Positions 54,528 to 62,907 of a DNA stretch of 64,000 bases are shown in pieces. This stretch comes from Nocardioides nitrophenolicus (lineage in GTDB: Bacteria > Actinomycetota > Actinomycetes > Propionibacteriales > Nocardioidaceae). The DNA lies in the NCBI RefSeq assembly GCF_016907515.1, contig NZ_JAFBBY010000001.1, positions 3,906,001-3,970,000 of the forward strand, in the 5' to 3' direction. Every line of letters begins with the position of its first letter. The stretch's first letter is position 1. The translations under genes and the position numbers were made by a program. The notes under the pieces were generated by a model. That model saw only the letters and a list, made by a program, of their open reading frames with translations. It had not been told where the DNA came from and did not search any database.

Positions 54528-55367
54528 GTGAACAGGGTCGAGCTGCACCACGGTGCCGCGAGCGACGTCGGCCTGGTCCGCCAGGTCAACGAGGACGCCT
54601 TCCTGGCCGACCCGCCGGTCTTCGCGGTGGCCGACGGGATGGGCGGGCACGACCGCGGGGACGTGGCCAGCAGGTACGCCGTCGAGGAGCTGGCCCGCTT
54701 GGTCGACCGGGCCTACGACCTCGAGGACGGCACCGCCGCCGTCGACGCCGCGCTCCAGGCCGCCCAGGACCGGCTGCTCGCCTACGACGAGGAGCAGCGC
54801 GCGGCCGGGGCCGGTGACCACTTCGCCGCCGGCACCACCGTCGTCCTCGCCCTCCTCGTGCAGTCCGCCGACCGCCCGCACTGGCTGCTGGCCAACGTCG
54901 GCGACTCCCGGATCTACCGCTGGAACGAGGGCGAGCTGGAGCAGGTCAGCGTCGACCACAGCCTGGTCCAGGAGCTCGTCGACGCCGGCCGGATCACCCC
55001 CGACGACGCGGCCACGCACCCCAACCGCAATGTCATCACCCGCGCGCTGGGGGGTGCGGCGATGCCGGGCGCGGTGAGCGGCGCGGCCGACTACTACCTG
55101 CTGCCCCTCGCGGCCGCGGAGCGCCTGCTGCTGTGCTCCGACGGCGTCAGTGGCATGGTGGACGACGTGACCATCGCCTCCCTCCTCGCGGAACACGACG
55201 ATCCGCGCGACGCCGCCGACGCCCTCGTGGCCGCCGCGGTCACCGCCGGAGGCCACGACAACGCGACCGCGGTCGTCGTCGATGTGGTGGGATTGGCACA
55301 CGTTGACCCGTACGACTCGCACGCGCAGCGGCTGAGTCTGGAGCAGAAGTTGGGGGCCCTCCCATGA
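54528..55367 (+). CDS. PP2C-family serine/threonine protein phosphatase
   Basis: 279 residues. [50 protein letters not shown] and [11 protein letters not shown] supply the metal-binding Asp residues. Soluble. Removes phosphates from Ser/Thr in kinase signalling. Divergent from the helicase-associated gene with 21 bp between. ATGA overlap with the FHA gene; operon of three. Confidence 0.94.
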   Translation: MNRVELHHGAASDVGLVRQVNEDAFLADPPVFAVADGMGGHDRGDVASRYAVEELARLVDRAYDLEDGTAAVDAALQAAQDRLLAYDEEQRAAGAGDHFAAGTTVVLALLVQSADRPHWLLANVGDSRIYRWNEGELEQVSVDHSLVQELVDAGRITPDDAATHPNRNVITRALGGAAMPGAVSGAADYYLLPLAAAERLLLCSDGVSGMVDDVTIASLLAEHDDPRDAADALVAAAVTAGGHDNATAVVVDVVGLAHVDPYDSHAQRLSLEQKLGALP

Positions 55368-56836
55368 GCGACACCACTGCCTGGTCGTACCGCAGCGGTG
55401 CCTGGTACGCCGTCTTCGGGCCGGAGGCCGCGATCGTGCTGCCCGCGTCCCAGAAGGACCAGGTCGTCGGTCTGTGGGCGATGGTCGACGGCGGCGCCGG
55501 CTTCGACGACGTCCTCGACGGCCTGCTCGCCTCCGGCCTGAGCAAGATCCCGGGCTTCGTGCTGGTCAGCACCGACGAGGGCCCGACCCGCTTCCTGCTC
55601 CGCGGCGCCGACGTGGTCGCCACCGTCACCGCGGCCGGCGAGACCGTGACCGTCGACGGCGGCGCCAGCCACACCTGGGTCGAGCGCAGCCTCGACGACG
55701 TCACCGCGCTGAGCATCAGCCTCCCCGCCGGTGAGGGCGACGACGAGGCCGCCGACGACGCCGACTACCCGATCCTGACCGGGCTGGTCCGGGTCGGCCG
55801 GATCGACCGGCCGGCCGTGGTCGCCGCCGTCGCGCCCGAGCCGGCGCCCGTGGTGGAGCCGGTCGCCGAGCCGGTCGCCGAGCCGGAGCCGGAGCCGGCC
55901 GCCGAGCCGGAGCCGGTCGCCGAGCCCGAGCCGGTGCCCGCCCTGGGCGGCGCCCATCTCGCGCTCGACGAGCCCAGCCCCCTCGACGAGGGCGGCGCGG
56001 CGGTGACCGAGGCGGCCCATCTCGACGACGGCCCGGCCACCGAGGTGATGGAGGTGGTCGACGAGCCCGCCGAGCCCGCCGCGGCGCCCCAGGAGCCGGC
56101 CCCCGACGGCTGGGTGACCCCGTGGGACACCCCGGCCGCCACCGACGCGCCCGCCGACGCGACCGCCGACGCCCCCACGGGAGCCGACCCTCTCGACGAG
56201 CCGGCGACGCCGTCCGTCCCGGCGCCGCCGTACCCGCCGTTGAGTGGTGCGACCGAGGTCGCGCCGCCGGGGTGGGTGCCGCCCCCGCCGCCGGGTGTTC
56301 CCGCCCCGCCGGTCCCCGACGCCCCGCCCCTGCCGGTCGGCTCCTGGGAGCCGGTCGGCGGCGCCCCTACCCCGCCCGGACCCGGCATCGAGCACGACGG
56401 CTTCACTGTCGCGGGCGCCGGGGAGCCGCCGGCGCCGCTGGTCCCGCCCGTGCCCGGCACGCCCGCGGCGCCGCCGGTCACCCAGCCGGTCGCCAAGCTG
56501 CTCGTGTCCGACGGTCAGTCGATCATCGTCGACCGTGCCGTGCTGATCGGCCGGGCGCCGGAGGCGCGCCGGTTCACCTCGACCGAGCAGCCGATGCTGG
56601 TGACGGTGCCGAGCCGGCTCCACGAGATCTCCTCGACCCATGTCGAGGTGCGCCCCGGCACCGGCGCCGACCTCGGCACCGCCGTCGTCACCGACATGGG
56701 CTCGACCAATGGCACCGTCCTGGTCCAGCCGGGACTCGGACCGGAGGACCTCAAGCCCGGCATCGCCGTCCAGCTGATCCCCGGCGCGACCATCAACCTC
56801 GGTGACGGGGTCACCATCCAGGTCACCCGTCCCTGA
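55364..56836 (+). CDS. FHA-domain protein with Pro/Glu-rich linker
   Basis: 490 residues. N-terminal domain (1-125) of unknown type, with [23 protein letters not shown]; a long linker rich in EPEPVAEP and PPPPP repeats (about 155-370); C-terminal FHA with [20 protein letters not shown] and DMGSTNGT that binds phosphothreonine. Likely a scaffold recognising phosphorylated partners. PP2C before it and RDD-FHA after it. Confidence 0.88.
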   Translation: MSDTTAWSYRSGAWYAVFGPEAAIVLPASQKDQVVGLWAMVDGGAGFDDVLDGLLASGLSKIPGFVLVSTDEGPTRFLLRGADVVATVTAAGETVTVDGGASHTWVERSLDDVTALSISLPAGEGDDEAADDADYPILTGLVRVGRIDRPAVVAAVAPEPAPVVEPVAEPVAEPEPEPAAEPEPVAEPEPVPALGGAHLALDEPSPLDEGGAAVTEAAHLDDGPATEVMEVVDEPAEPAAAPQEPAPDGWVTPWDTPAATDAPADATADAPTGADPLDEPATPSVPAPPYPPLSGATEVAPPGWVPPPPPGVPAPPVPDAPPLPVGSWEPVGGAPTPPGPGIEHDGFTVAGAGEPPAPLVPPVPGTPAAPPVTQPVAKLLVSDGQSIIVDRAVLIGRAPEARRFTSTEQPMLVTVPSRLHEISSTHVEVRPGTGADLGTAVVTDMGSTNGTVLVQPGLGPEDLKPGIAVQLIPGATINLGDGVTIQVTRP

Positions 56837-56862
56837 CCCAGCCGCTACTCGGAGCGCCCTCG

Positions 56863-57984
56863 ATGTCGCACGTCCCCACCCCGCCACCCCCCGCCGCCGG
56901 CGACCTCCGCCCGGCGGAGATGGAGCGACGGTTCACGGCGTTCGTCGTCGACCGCGCGGTCGGCTGGGGGATCGCGGCGGCCGCGGCCTTCGCGGTGTGG
57001 CGCCTGGTCGAGCCCGACGACGGCGTCGTCGTGGTGCTCACCTTCCTCGGCGTCGCGGCGCTGGTGGGCCTGGTGCTCGCCGTCCTGGTCGGTACGACGG
57101 GGCTGACGCCCGGGAAGGCCGCGACCGGACTGCGCGTGCTCCGGCGGACGACGGGCCGCCCGATCGGCGTCGGCGCCGCGCTGCTGCGCGGGATCGTGCT
57201 CGGGCTCGCCGGTCTGCCCACCGCCGGACTCGGTCTGGCCACCTTCGCCTGGACCGCGGCGATGGACCCGTCCCGGCAGCGTCGTGGACTGCACGACCGG
57301 ATCGGCGACGCCGTCGTGGTCGACGCCCGGCCGCGTCCGGTCGAGGTTGCGCCGGAGGTCGATCGGCCCCAGCAGATCGTGAACCTCACCGCGATGCGGC
57401 TGCTGCCCTCGCCGGTCGAGGAGCATCCCACCCCGGTTCCCGAGCCGACGCCCACCCCGACCCCGGCGCCCATCCCGACTCCTGCCCCCACGCCCACCCC
57501 CGTGCCCACCCCCGCGCCTCAGCCGCCCGCGCCCCCGCCCGCCCCGCCGGCTCCCGCACCCACCCCCGCGGCTCCCCGGATCCCGGTCGAGCAGACCCGG
57601 GTCCGGCCCGAGCCGGGCGCCGCGCCGGCTGTGCCGCCGAGCCCGGCGACGGTGCGCTGGCGGGTGGCCTTCGACACGGGGGAGGCCTTCGTGGTCGAGG
57701 GCCTGGCGTTGGTCGGCCGGCGCCCGGAGCCGCGGCCGGGGGAGGAGGCGCGCCACGTGGTGCCGCTGCGCTCCTCCGACATGTCGCTGTCGAAGACCCA
57801 CGCCCAGTTCCAGGTCGCTCCCGACGGCGCGCTCGTCGTGATGGACCGGGGCTCGACCAACGGCTCCTATGTCATCCGCAAGGGCATGTCGCGCTCGCTG
57901 TCGCCGGGGCGCCCGAGCACCCTGCTCGCGGGTGACGAGGTGCGCTTCGGCGACCGCACCATGCGGGTCGAGCGGGAGGCCTGA
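56863..57984 (+). CDS. RDD membrane protein with C-terminal FHA domain
   Basis: 373 residues. RDD membrane domain (about 20-155) with RFTAFVVDRAVGWG, TPGKAATGLRVLRR and RRGLHDRIGDAVVV; a PTPTPTPAP-type linker (about 185-245); then FHA with LVGRRPEPRPG, SDMSLSKTHAQF and DRGSTNGSY. Membrane docking site for a phosphorylated partner (inference). Similar pairs occur near type VII secretion and PknB-type genes, but none is seen here. Confidence 0.9.
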   Translation: MSHVPTPPPPAAGDLRPAEMERRFTAFVVDRAVGWGIAAAAAFAVWRLVEPDDGVVVVLTFLGVAALVGLVLAVLVGTTGLTPGKAATGLRVLRRTTGRPIGVGAALLRGIVLGLAGLPTAGLGLATFAWTAAMDPSRQRRGLHDRIGDAVVVDARPRPVEVAPEVDRPQQIVNLTAMRLLPSPVEEHPTPVPEPTPTPTPAPIPTPAPTPTPVPTPAPQPPAPPPAPPAPAPTPAAPRIPVEQTRVRPEPGAAPAVPPSPATVRWRVAFDTGEAFVVEGLALVGRRPEPRPGEEARHVVPLRSSDMSLSKTHAQFQVAPDGALVVMDRGSTNGSYVIRKGMSRSLSPGRPSTLLAGDEVRFGDRTMRVEREA

Positions 57985-57990
57985 CCCGGC

Positions 57991-58590
57991 TCAGCCGCCG
58001 GCGGCCCACTCACGGCGCAGCAGTCCGTAGACCGCGGTGTCGCTCCAGGTGCCGTCGCGGTCGGCGTAGTCCTCGCGGGTGTGCGCCTCGTGGCGCATCC
58101 CCAGCCGCTCGCACAGCCGCGCCGACGGCAGGTTGCGCGGGTCGAGCCGTGCCATCAGCCGGTGGAGGGGGTAGTGGCCGAAGGCGAGGTCGACCAGGGC
58201 CCGGGCCGCCTCGGTGGCGAACCCGCGTCCGGCGTACGCGGGGGCGAACACCCACCCCAGCTCGCCGATCGCCGGCGGATCGGTCTCGCCGTGGCGGTCG
58301 ACGAAGCGCAGCATCAGGTCGCCGACGAGCACGCCGTCGTGGACCGCCGCGAGCGCCAGGATCTCGCCCGGCTCCGACGGGGCGGTGCCGGCGACCAGGC
58401 GCTCCATCCGCGTGGCCAGGCCCGCGGCGTCGAGCGCCGGGAACGGCAGGTAGCGGGTGACCTCCGGATCGGCGCAGTAGGCGCCGATCGCCGCGCTGTC
58501 CGAGGCCCGCACGGTGCGCAGCACCAGCCGCTCGGTCGTCAGGGGCAGAGGAGGCGCCGGGAGTACCGGGGCGGTCAATTCGGTTGCCAC
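57991..58590 (-). CDS. GNAT acetyltransferase, RimJ/RimL type
   Basis: 199 residues. [61 protein letters not shown] and [26 protein letters not shown] are the GNAT signatures for acetyl-CoA and protein/amino-group acetylation. GTG follows TATTCT by 7 nt on the minus strand. Substrate unknown. Confidence 0.9.
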   Translation of the reverse strand: MATELTAPVLPAPPLPLTTERLVLRTVRASDSAAIGAYCADPEVTRYLPFPALDAAGLATRMERLVAGTAPSEPGEILALAAVHDGVLVGDLMLRFVDRHGETDPPAIGELGWVFAPAYAGRGFATEAARALVDLAFGHYPLHRLMARLDPRNLPSARLCERLGMRHEAHTREDYADRDGTWSDTAVYGLLRREWAAGG

Positions 58591-58633
58591 GTCGGTGAGA
58601 ATAGGTGGCGGCACCCCCACTACGATGTGCCGC

Positions 58634-58658
58634 GCGTGCGCCCGACCGGTGCGCACGC
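58634..58658 (+). other. stem-loop in the cold-shock gene leader
   Basis: GCGTGCGC (58634-58641) and GCGCACGC (58651-58658), perfect 8 bp with 9-nt loop, preceded by TACGAT (58621-58626) as a possible -10 and followed by GAGGAGAGG ribosome binding site. Position suits a temperature-responsive leader; unproven. Confidence 0.45.
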
Positions 58659-58686
58659 CCGTGATGAGGAGAGGTTGGGCGGACCC

Positions 58687-59082
58687 GTGCCGACTGGCAA
58701 GGTGAAGTGGTACGACGCGGAGAAGGGCTTCGGCTTCCTCTCCCAGCAGGGCGGCGACGACGTCTACGTCCGCGCCGATGCGCTGCCCGAGGGCGTGACC
58801 ACCCTCAAGGCGGGCACCCGCGTCGAGTTCGGCATCGCCCAGGGCCGGCGCGGCGAGCAGGCGCTCCAGGTCCGCATCCTCGACGCGCCCGCCTCGGTGT
58901 CCCGCAACCAGCAGCAGGCCAAGCGCAAGAAGCCCGAGGAGATGGTCCCGATCGTCGAGGACCTGATCCGGCTGCTCGACGGCGTCGGCGAGGCCTACCG
59001 CCACGGCCGGCACCCCGACCGTCGTACGGCGCAGCCGGTGGCCAAGCTGCTGCGCGCGCTCGCCGACGAGCTGGAGGCCTGA
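58687..59082 (+). CDS. cold-shock domain protein with helical C-terminal extension
   Basis: 131 residues, twice the normal CspA length. N-terminal [33 protein letters not shown] holds RNP1 and RNP2. After residue 70 comes a basic linker ([11 protein letters not shown]) and helical tail [20 protein letters not shown]. Binds single-stranded nucleic acid; the tail function is unknown but common in actinobacteria. GTG at 58687. Confidence 0.93.
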   Translation: MPTGKVKWYDAEKGFGFLSQQGGDDVYVRADALPEGVTTLKAGTRVEFGIAQGRRGEQALQVRILDAPASVSRNQQQAKRKKPEEMVPIVEDLIRLLDGVGEAYRHGRHPDRRTAQPVAKLLRALADELEA

Positions 59083-59097
59083 GCCAGTCGGCTCAGG
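59078..59097. terminator. palindromic bidirectional terminator with both stop codons
   Basis: CCTGAGCC-AGTC-GGCTCAGG. The csp stop TGA (59080-59082) and the MFS stop (TCA, 59093-59095) occupy mirror positions within its stem. Confidence 0.6.
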
Positions 59098-60526
59098 TCG
59101 CCGGCTGCCTCGGCGCCGGCTGCCCGGGCCGGCTGCGCACCACGAACACCGCCCAGGCGGTCAGCAGCAGCGCGGCGAAGGCCAGCCCGACGCCGTTGAC
59201 GGCGGGGTAGGACAGGATCACGCCGAGGAAGCCGCCGATCACCCAGGCCAGCTGGAGGGTGGTGTCGCCCTTCGCGAACGCGCTGGCGTGGGCCCGCACC
59301 GGCACGCCGCTCTGGATGGTGGAGTCGAGGGACACCTTGGCGAGGTACTGCATCAGCCCCACGGTCAGCCCGAGCGCCACCAGCGGGACCAGGCTGTAGA
59401 ACACGGTCGCGAGCACCAGCGCCACGATGTCGGCGACCAGCGCGACCACCACCATCACCGCCGGGTTGATCTTGCGGGCCAGCGAGGCGACCACGATCCC
59501 GATCGTGTTGCCGAGGCCCGCGGCGCCGATGACCAGGCCGACCAGCAGCGTCGAGCGGGTCTTGCTCTCCCAGCCGTCGAGCGGCTCGGTCAGCATCACG
59601 AAGGTCATGAACATGGTCAGGAAGCCCGACAGCAGCCGCGGCCCGCAGTTGGCGCGCAGCGCGAAGGCGACCTTCGGCGGCAGTCCGCTGCGGCGGGCGC
59701 CCGAGCCGAGCGACTCCTCGCCGGTCGAGGCGTCGACCTGGTTGGGCAGCAGGATCGCGGCGATCGTGCCGATGGTGAACACCACGAAGGCGTAGCGGCA
59801 GGCCCACTCCGGTCCGATCCAGTACGCCGCACCGGCGAGCGGCCCCGACACGCAGGCGCCGACCACGCCGGCGAGCGCCACCCGGCCGTTGGCCTTCACC
59901 AGGGTGATCTCACCGGGGAGCAGCCGGGGGACCGCGGCCGCCTTCGCGACGCCGTACGCCTTGGAGGAGACGAGGACGCCGAGCGCGGCGACGTAGAACC
60001 ACGGCGAGCCGTCGCCCAGGGTCCCGGCCAGCACCCAGCACAGGAACGCGCGCAGCGCGAAGGTGGCGCCGATCGCCCAGCGGCGGCCGTGGCTGAACCG
60101 GTCGAGGAAGGGGCCGATCAGCGGCGCGACGATCGCGAACGGGACCATGGTCAGCCCCAGGAACAGCAGCACCGGCCCGCGCTCGCCGCTCGTCGCGCCG
60201 GCGAAGAAGACCGTGCCGGCCAGGGCGATCGCGAACGCCGAGTCGCCCGCCGCGTTGCAGGCGTGCAGCTCGATCAGCCGGTTCAGCCCGGAGCGCTCCG
60301 CGCCCTGCGCGCCCGCTGCCTTGCGGGCCTGGCGGAAGGTCGCCCGGCTGGCGCGGCCGGTCACCGAGGCGACCCCCTTGAGCCCCCGCGCCGTCGCCTT
60401 CGCGCCGGTGCCGAGGCTGGAGCCCACCGCCCGCATCGAGCCGGTCTCGGTGAGCTCCGGGCTTGGTGCGCCCTCGGGGCCCGGCGGGCTGGCCGGTGGG
60501 CGCGGGTCCGGACCGTGCGTGCTCAC
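59093..60526 (-). CDS. MFS transporter
   Basis: 477 residues. A soluble, Gly/Ala/Arg-rich N-terminus (about 80 residues) then about 12 helices; PFLDRFSHGRRWAIGATFALRAFLC is an A-motif-like loop and PRLLPGEITLVKANGRVALAGVVG is in the middle. Related to lysophospholipid or enterobactin exporters in broad sense; substrate unknown. GTG follows CAAGAT by 6 nt. Confidence 0.9.
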   Translation of the reverse strand: MSTHGPDPRPPASPPGPEGAPSPELTETGSMRAVGSSLGTGAKATARGLKGVASVTGRASRATFRQARKAAGAQGAERSGLNRLIELHACNAAGDSAFAIALAGTVFFAGATSGERGPVLLFLGLTMVPFAIVAPLIGPFLDRFSHGRRWAIGATFALRAFLCWVLAGTLGDGSPWFYVAALGVLVSSKAYGVAKAAAVPRLLPGEITLVKANGRVALAGVVGACVSGPLAGAAYWIGPEWACRYAFVVFTIGTIAAILLPNQVDASTGEESLGSGARRSGLPPKVAFALRANCGPRLLSGFLTMFMTFVMLTEPLDGWESKTRSTLLVGLVIGAAGLGNTIGIVVASLARKINPAVMVVVALVADIVALVLATVFYSLVPLVALGLTVGLMQYLAKVSLDSTIQSGVPVRAHASAFAKGDTTLQLAWVIGGFLGVILSYPAVNGVGLAFAALLLTAWAVFVVRSRPGQPAPRQPAT

Positions 60527-60567
60527 ACCCCTATCTTGCCTGCCCCGACGTGACGATCGACGGTGGC

Positions 60568-61362
60568 ATGGGGGATGCTGTGCCCGTGTCCACCCTGGAG
60601 CGCAAGCTGACCGACGCCGCCACCGCCGATGCCGTCGACGCGGCCCGCGCTGCGCTGCTCGAGGAGGTCGACGCCGGCGACGTGGGCGACCACACCGGCC
60701 ACCAGGTCGACGGCCTCCGGGTCGTCACCCACCTCTTCGAGTGCACCCGCAAGGGCTATGTCGGCTGGCAGTGGGCGGTCACTCTCACCCGCGCCTCCCG
60801 CCAGCGCAAGGTGACCGTCGTCGAGGTCGTGCTGCTGCCCGGCCCCGACGCCATCGTCGCGCCCGCCTGGGTGCCCTACCGCGACCGCCTCCAGCCGGGC
60901 GACATGTCACCCGGCGACCTGCTGCCCGTCTCCGACGACGACCCGCGCCTGGTGCCGACGTACTCCTTCGGCGACGACCCGCTCGACACCGACGAGAAGG
61001 CCCAGATCCGCCAGGTCGCCAAGGACCTCGGTCTCGGCCGGGTCCGGGTGCTCTCGCCCGAGGGCCGCGACGCCGCCGCCGAGCGCTGGTACGACGGCGA
61101 CGCCGGCCCCGACGCCCCCATCGCCAAGTCCGCGCCCCACCACTGCTACTCCTGCGGCTTCCTGGTCCGCCTCAACGGCCCCCTCTCCGAGCTGTTCGGC
61201 GTCTGCGCCAACGGCGACGCCAACGACGACGGCCGGGTGGTCGCCCTCCAGCACGGCTGCGGCGGGCACTCCGAGGTGCGCCTCAGCAAGCGCCAGCAGC
61301 CCCAGCCCCCCGCGCCGCCGGTGGTGGACACGATCTCGCTGGATGACCTCGAGAGTTTCTGA
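60568..61362 (+). CDS. DUF3027 family protein
   Basis: 264 residues. Typical DUF3027 blocks: VVTHLFECTRKGYVGWQWAVTLTRASRQRKVTV, PAWVPYRDRLQPGDMSPGDLLP, and a zinc-ribbon-like HHCYSCGFLVRLNGPLSELFGVCANG with CxxC. Conserved in actinobacteria next to a cold-shock gene and an MFS gene, as here. Function unknown. Start uncertain among ATG 60568 and GTG 60580/60586. The gap to 61434 shows no gene. Confidence 0.85.
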   Translation: MGDAVPVSTLERKLTDAATADAVDAARAALLEEVDAGDVGDHTGHQVDGLRVVTHLFECTRKGYVGWQWAVTLTRASRQRKVTVVEVVLLPGPDAIVAPAWVPYRDRLQPGDMSPGDLLPVSDDDPRLVPTYSFGDDPLDTDEKAQIRQVAKDLGLGRVRVLSPEGRDAAAERWYDGDAGPDAPIAKSAPHHCYSCGFLVRLNGPLSELFGVCANGDANDDGRVVALQHGCGGHSEVRLSKRQQPQPPAPPVVDTISLDDLESF

Positions 61363-61434
61363 GCCGGCGGGTTTTCCGCGGGGGTCGGGTTCGTTGCAGC
61401 GCACCAACCCCGAGCCCAACCCCAGCCCGACACC

Positions 61435-62067
61435 TCAAGCCCGGCTGAGCACCGCCACCGAGTACAGCTCGTCCACCGGCCGCAGGTCGTACCCGCCGAA
61501 CCGGTGCTGGACGACCAGCCCCGCGGCGGCGACGTCGGCGGCGAACTCGTCGGGTGGGTACACCCGGGCCGTGGTGGGGCCCTGTTGGAGGTGGAAGCCG
61601 ACCAGGATCCGGCCGCCGGGGGCGAGCAGGGACCCCAGCCGCTGGAGGACGGCGACCTCGGTGTCCTCGGCGACGAAGGTGAGCACGTTGCCGACGCAGA
61701 CGATGAGGTCGTAGGCGACGGGTGCGCCGGCGGCGGCGAGGGCGTCGGGGGTGAGGGCCAGGATCTCCAGCGGTACGACGGGCAGGTCGGGGAAGGTGCG
61801 GCGGGACTGGGCGACGAGGGCCGGGTCGGGCTCGGCGGCGGTGACGCGGTGGCCGAGGCGGAGCAGGTGGGCCCCGATCCGGCCCATCCCGGAGCCGGCG
61901 TCGAGGATGGTGGCGCCGCGCTCGACGAGGGTGTCGGCGAGCCGGGCCTCGCCGACCACGTCGGCGCCGTCGGCGATCAGCTCGGCGAACCGCTCGGCGT
62001 ACCCGGAGGTCCGTGAGCCGCCGAGCGCCCAGCGGGTCGGGGGGAGGGGAGCGGGGGCGTCACTCAT
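61435..62067 (-). CDS. class I SAM-dependent methyltransferase
   Basis: 210 residues. SAM motif I ILDAGSGMGRIGAHLL, then VTAAEPDPALV, DLIVCVGNVLTF and GGRILVGFHLQQG. Small-molecule acceptor likely; no signal sequence. ATG overlaps the end of DUF2530 gene by 8 bp, so same operon. Confidence 0.92.
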   Translation of the reverse strand: MSDAPAPLPPTRWALGGSRTSGYAERFAELIADGADVVGEARLADTLVERGATILDAGSGMGRIGAHLLRLGHRVTAAEPDPALVAQSRRTFPDLPVVPLEILALTPDALAAAGAPVAYDLIVCVGNVLTFVAEDTEVAVLQRLGSLLAPGGRILVGFHLQQGPTTARVYPPDEFAADVAAAGLVVQHRFGGYDLRPVDELYSVAVLSRA

Positions 62068-62353
62068 CGGCGTCGAGGTCGCGTTCGGCGCGGACCTGGC
62101 GGCGGCGCTTGCAGTACTCCGAGCCGAGCAGGCCGAGCCCGACGCCGGTGAGGCACATCCACAGCAGCCAGGTGCGGCCGTCCTCCTCGAGCCGGCCGTA
62201 GAACGGCAGCAGGCCGACGAAGGCGACCAGGAAGAGCAGGGTGCCGACCTGGACGGTGCGCACGCCGTCGACGTCGAGCGGCTCGACGGGGGCGATCAGG
62301 TAGGTCCGGCTGCCGAACTCGTGCTGGGTCGGCTGGTCGTCGCGGAGCTCCAC
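62060..62353 (-). CDS. DUF2530 membrane protein
   Basis: 97 residues. PLDVDGVRTVQVGTLLFLVAFVGLLPF followed by WLLWMCLTGVGLGLLGSEYCKRRR, two membrane helices with the DUF2530 pattern of actinobacteria. Function unknown. GTG start lies 7 nt after TAGCAT. First gene of a two-gene operon. Confidence 0.88.
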   Translation of the reverse strand: MELRDDQPTQHEFGSRTYLIAPVEPLDVDGVRTVQVGTLLFLVAFVGLLPFYGRLEEDGRTWLLWMCLTGVGLGLLGSEYCKRRRQVRAERDLDADE

Positions 62354-62380
62354 GGGATCGATGCTACTCCCGGCGGAATA

Positions 62381-62408
62381 GTTAGCAGAGGTAATGACTT
62401 ATGCTAAC
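62381..62408. promoter_or_regulatory. MarR operator upstream of MarR-MFS genes
   Basis: GTTAGCA (62381-62387) and TGCTAAC (62402-62408), perfect 7-bp arms, 14-bp spacer. It overlaps the -10 (TATGCT, 62400-62405), so binding of the adjacent MarR protein would block its own transcription. Confidence 0.6.
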
Positions 62409-62411
62409 GAT

Positions 62412-62861
62412 ATGCCGACTCCGGAACTGCGTGTTCGCACCAACGCGGGGCTCGCCGCCGAGCTCCGGTTCTCGGTCATGCGCCTACGGCGACGGCTGCT
62501 CCGCGAGCGGCACCCCGACAACGACCTGAGCGTCACCTCGATGGCGGTTCTCTACGCGCTGAACCGGCAGGGCGACCTGACCATCGGCGCGCTCGCCGCC
62601 CGCGAGCAGGTGCAGCCGCCGAGCATCACCCGCACCGTCACCGGCCTGGCCGACGCCGGGCTGGTGGAGCGGTGCGCGCACCCCAGCGACGGTCGGCAGG
62701 TCGTCGTCCGGATCACCGACGAGGGCCGGGCCGTCGTCAGCGCCGACGTGACCCGGCGCGACCGCTGGCTCTCGCGCCGGCTCGAGGACCTGACCGCCGA
62801 GGAGCGCGACGTGCTGCGCCGCGCCGCGCCCATCCTGCAGCGCCTGTCCGAAGCCGACTGA
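62412..62861 (+). CDS. MarR-family regulator of the following MFS transporter
   Basis: 149 residues from ATG 62412. Winged helix VTSMAVLYALNRQGDLTIGALAAREQVQPPSITRTVTGLADAGLVERCAHPSDGRQVVVRIT. TATGCT ends 6 nt before, suggesting a leaderless message; an upstream in-frame ATG 62394 lies within the operator. Divergent from DUF2530 and followed by an MFS gene at 46 bp. Confidence 0.92.
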   Translation: MPTPELRVRTNAGLAAELRFSVMRLRRRLLRERHPDNDLSVTSMAVLYALNRQGDLTIGALAAREQVQPPSITRTVTGLADAGLVERCAHPSDGRQVVVRITDEGRAVVSADVTRRDRWLSRRLEDLTAEERDVLRRAAPILQRLSEAD

Positions 62862-62907
62862 CGCCGCCGACAGACCGACCGACACCGATCGACCCGAAGG
62901 AGAGACC

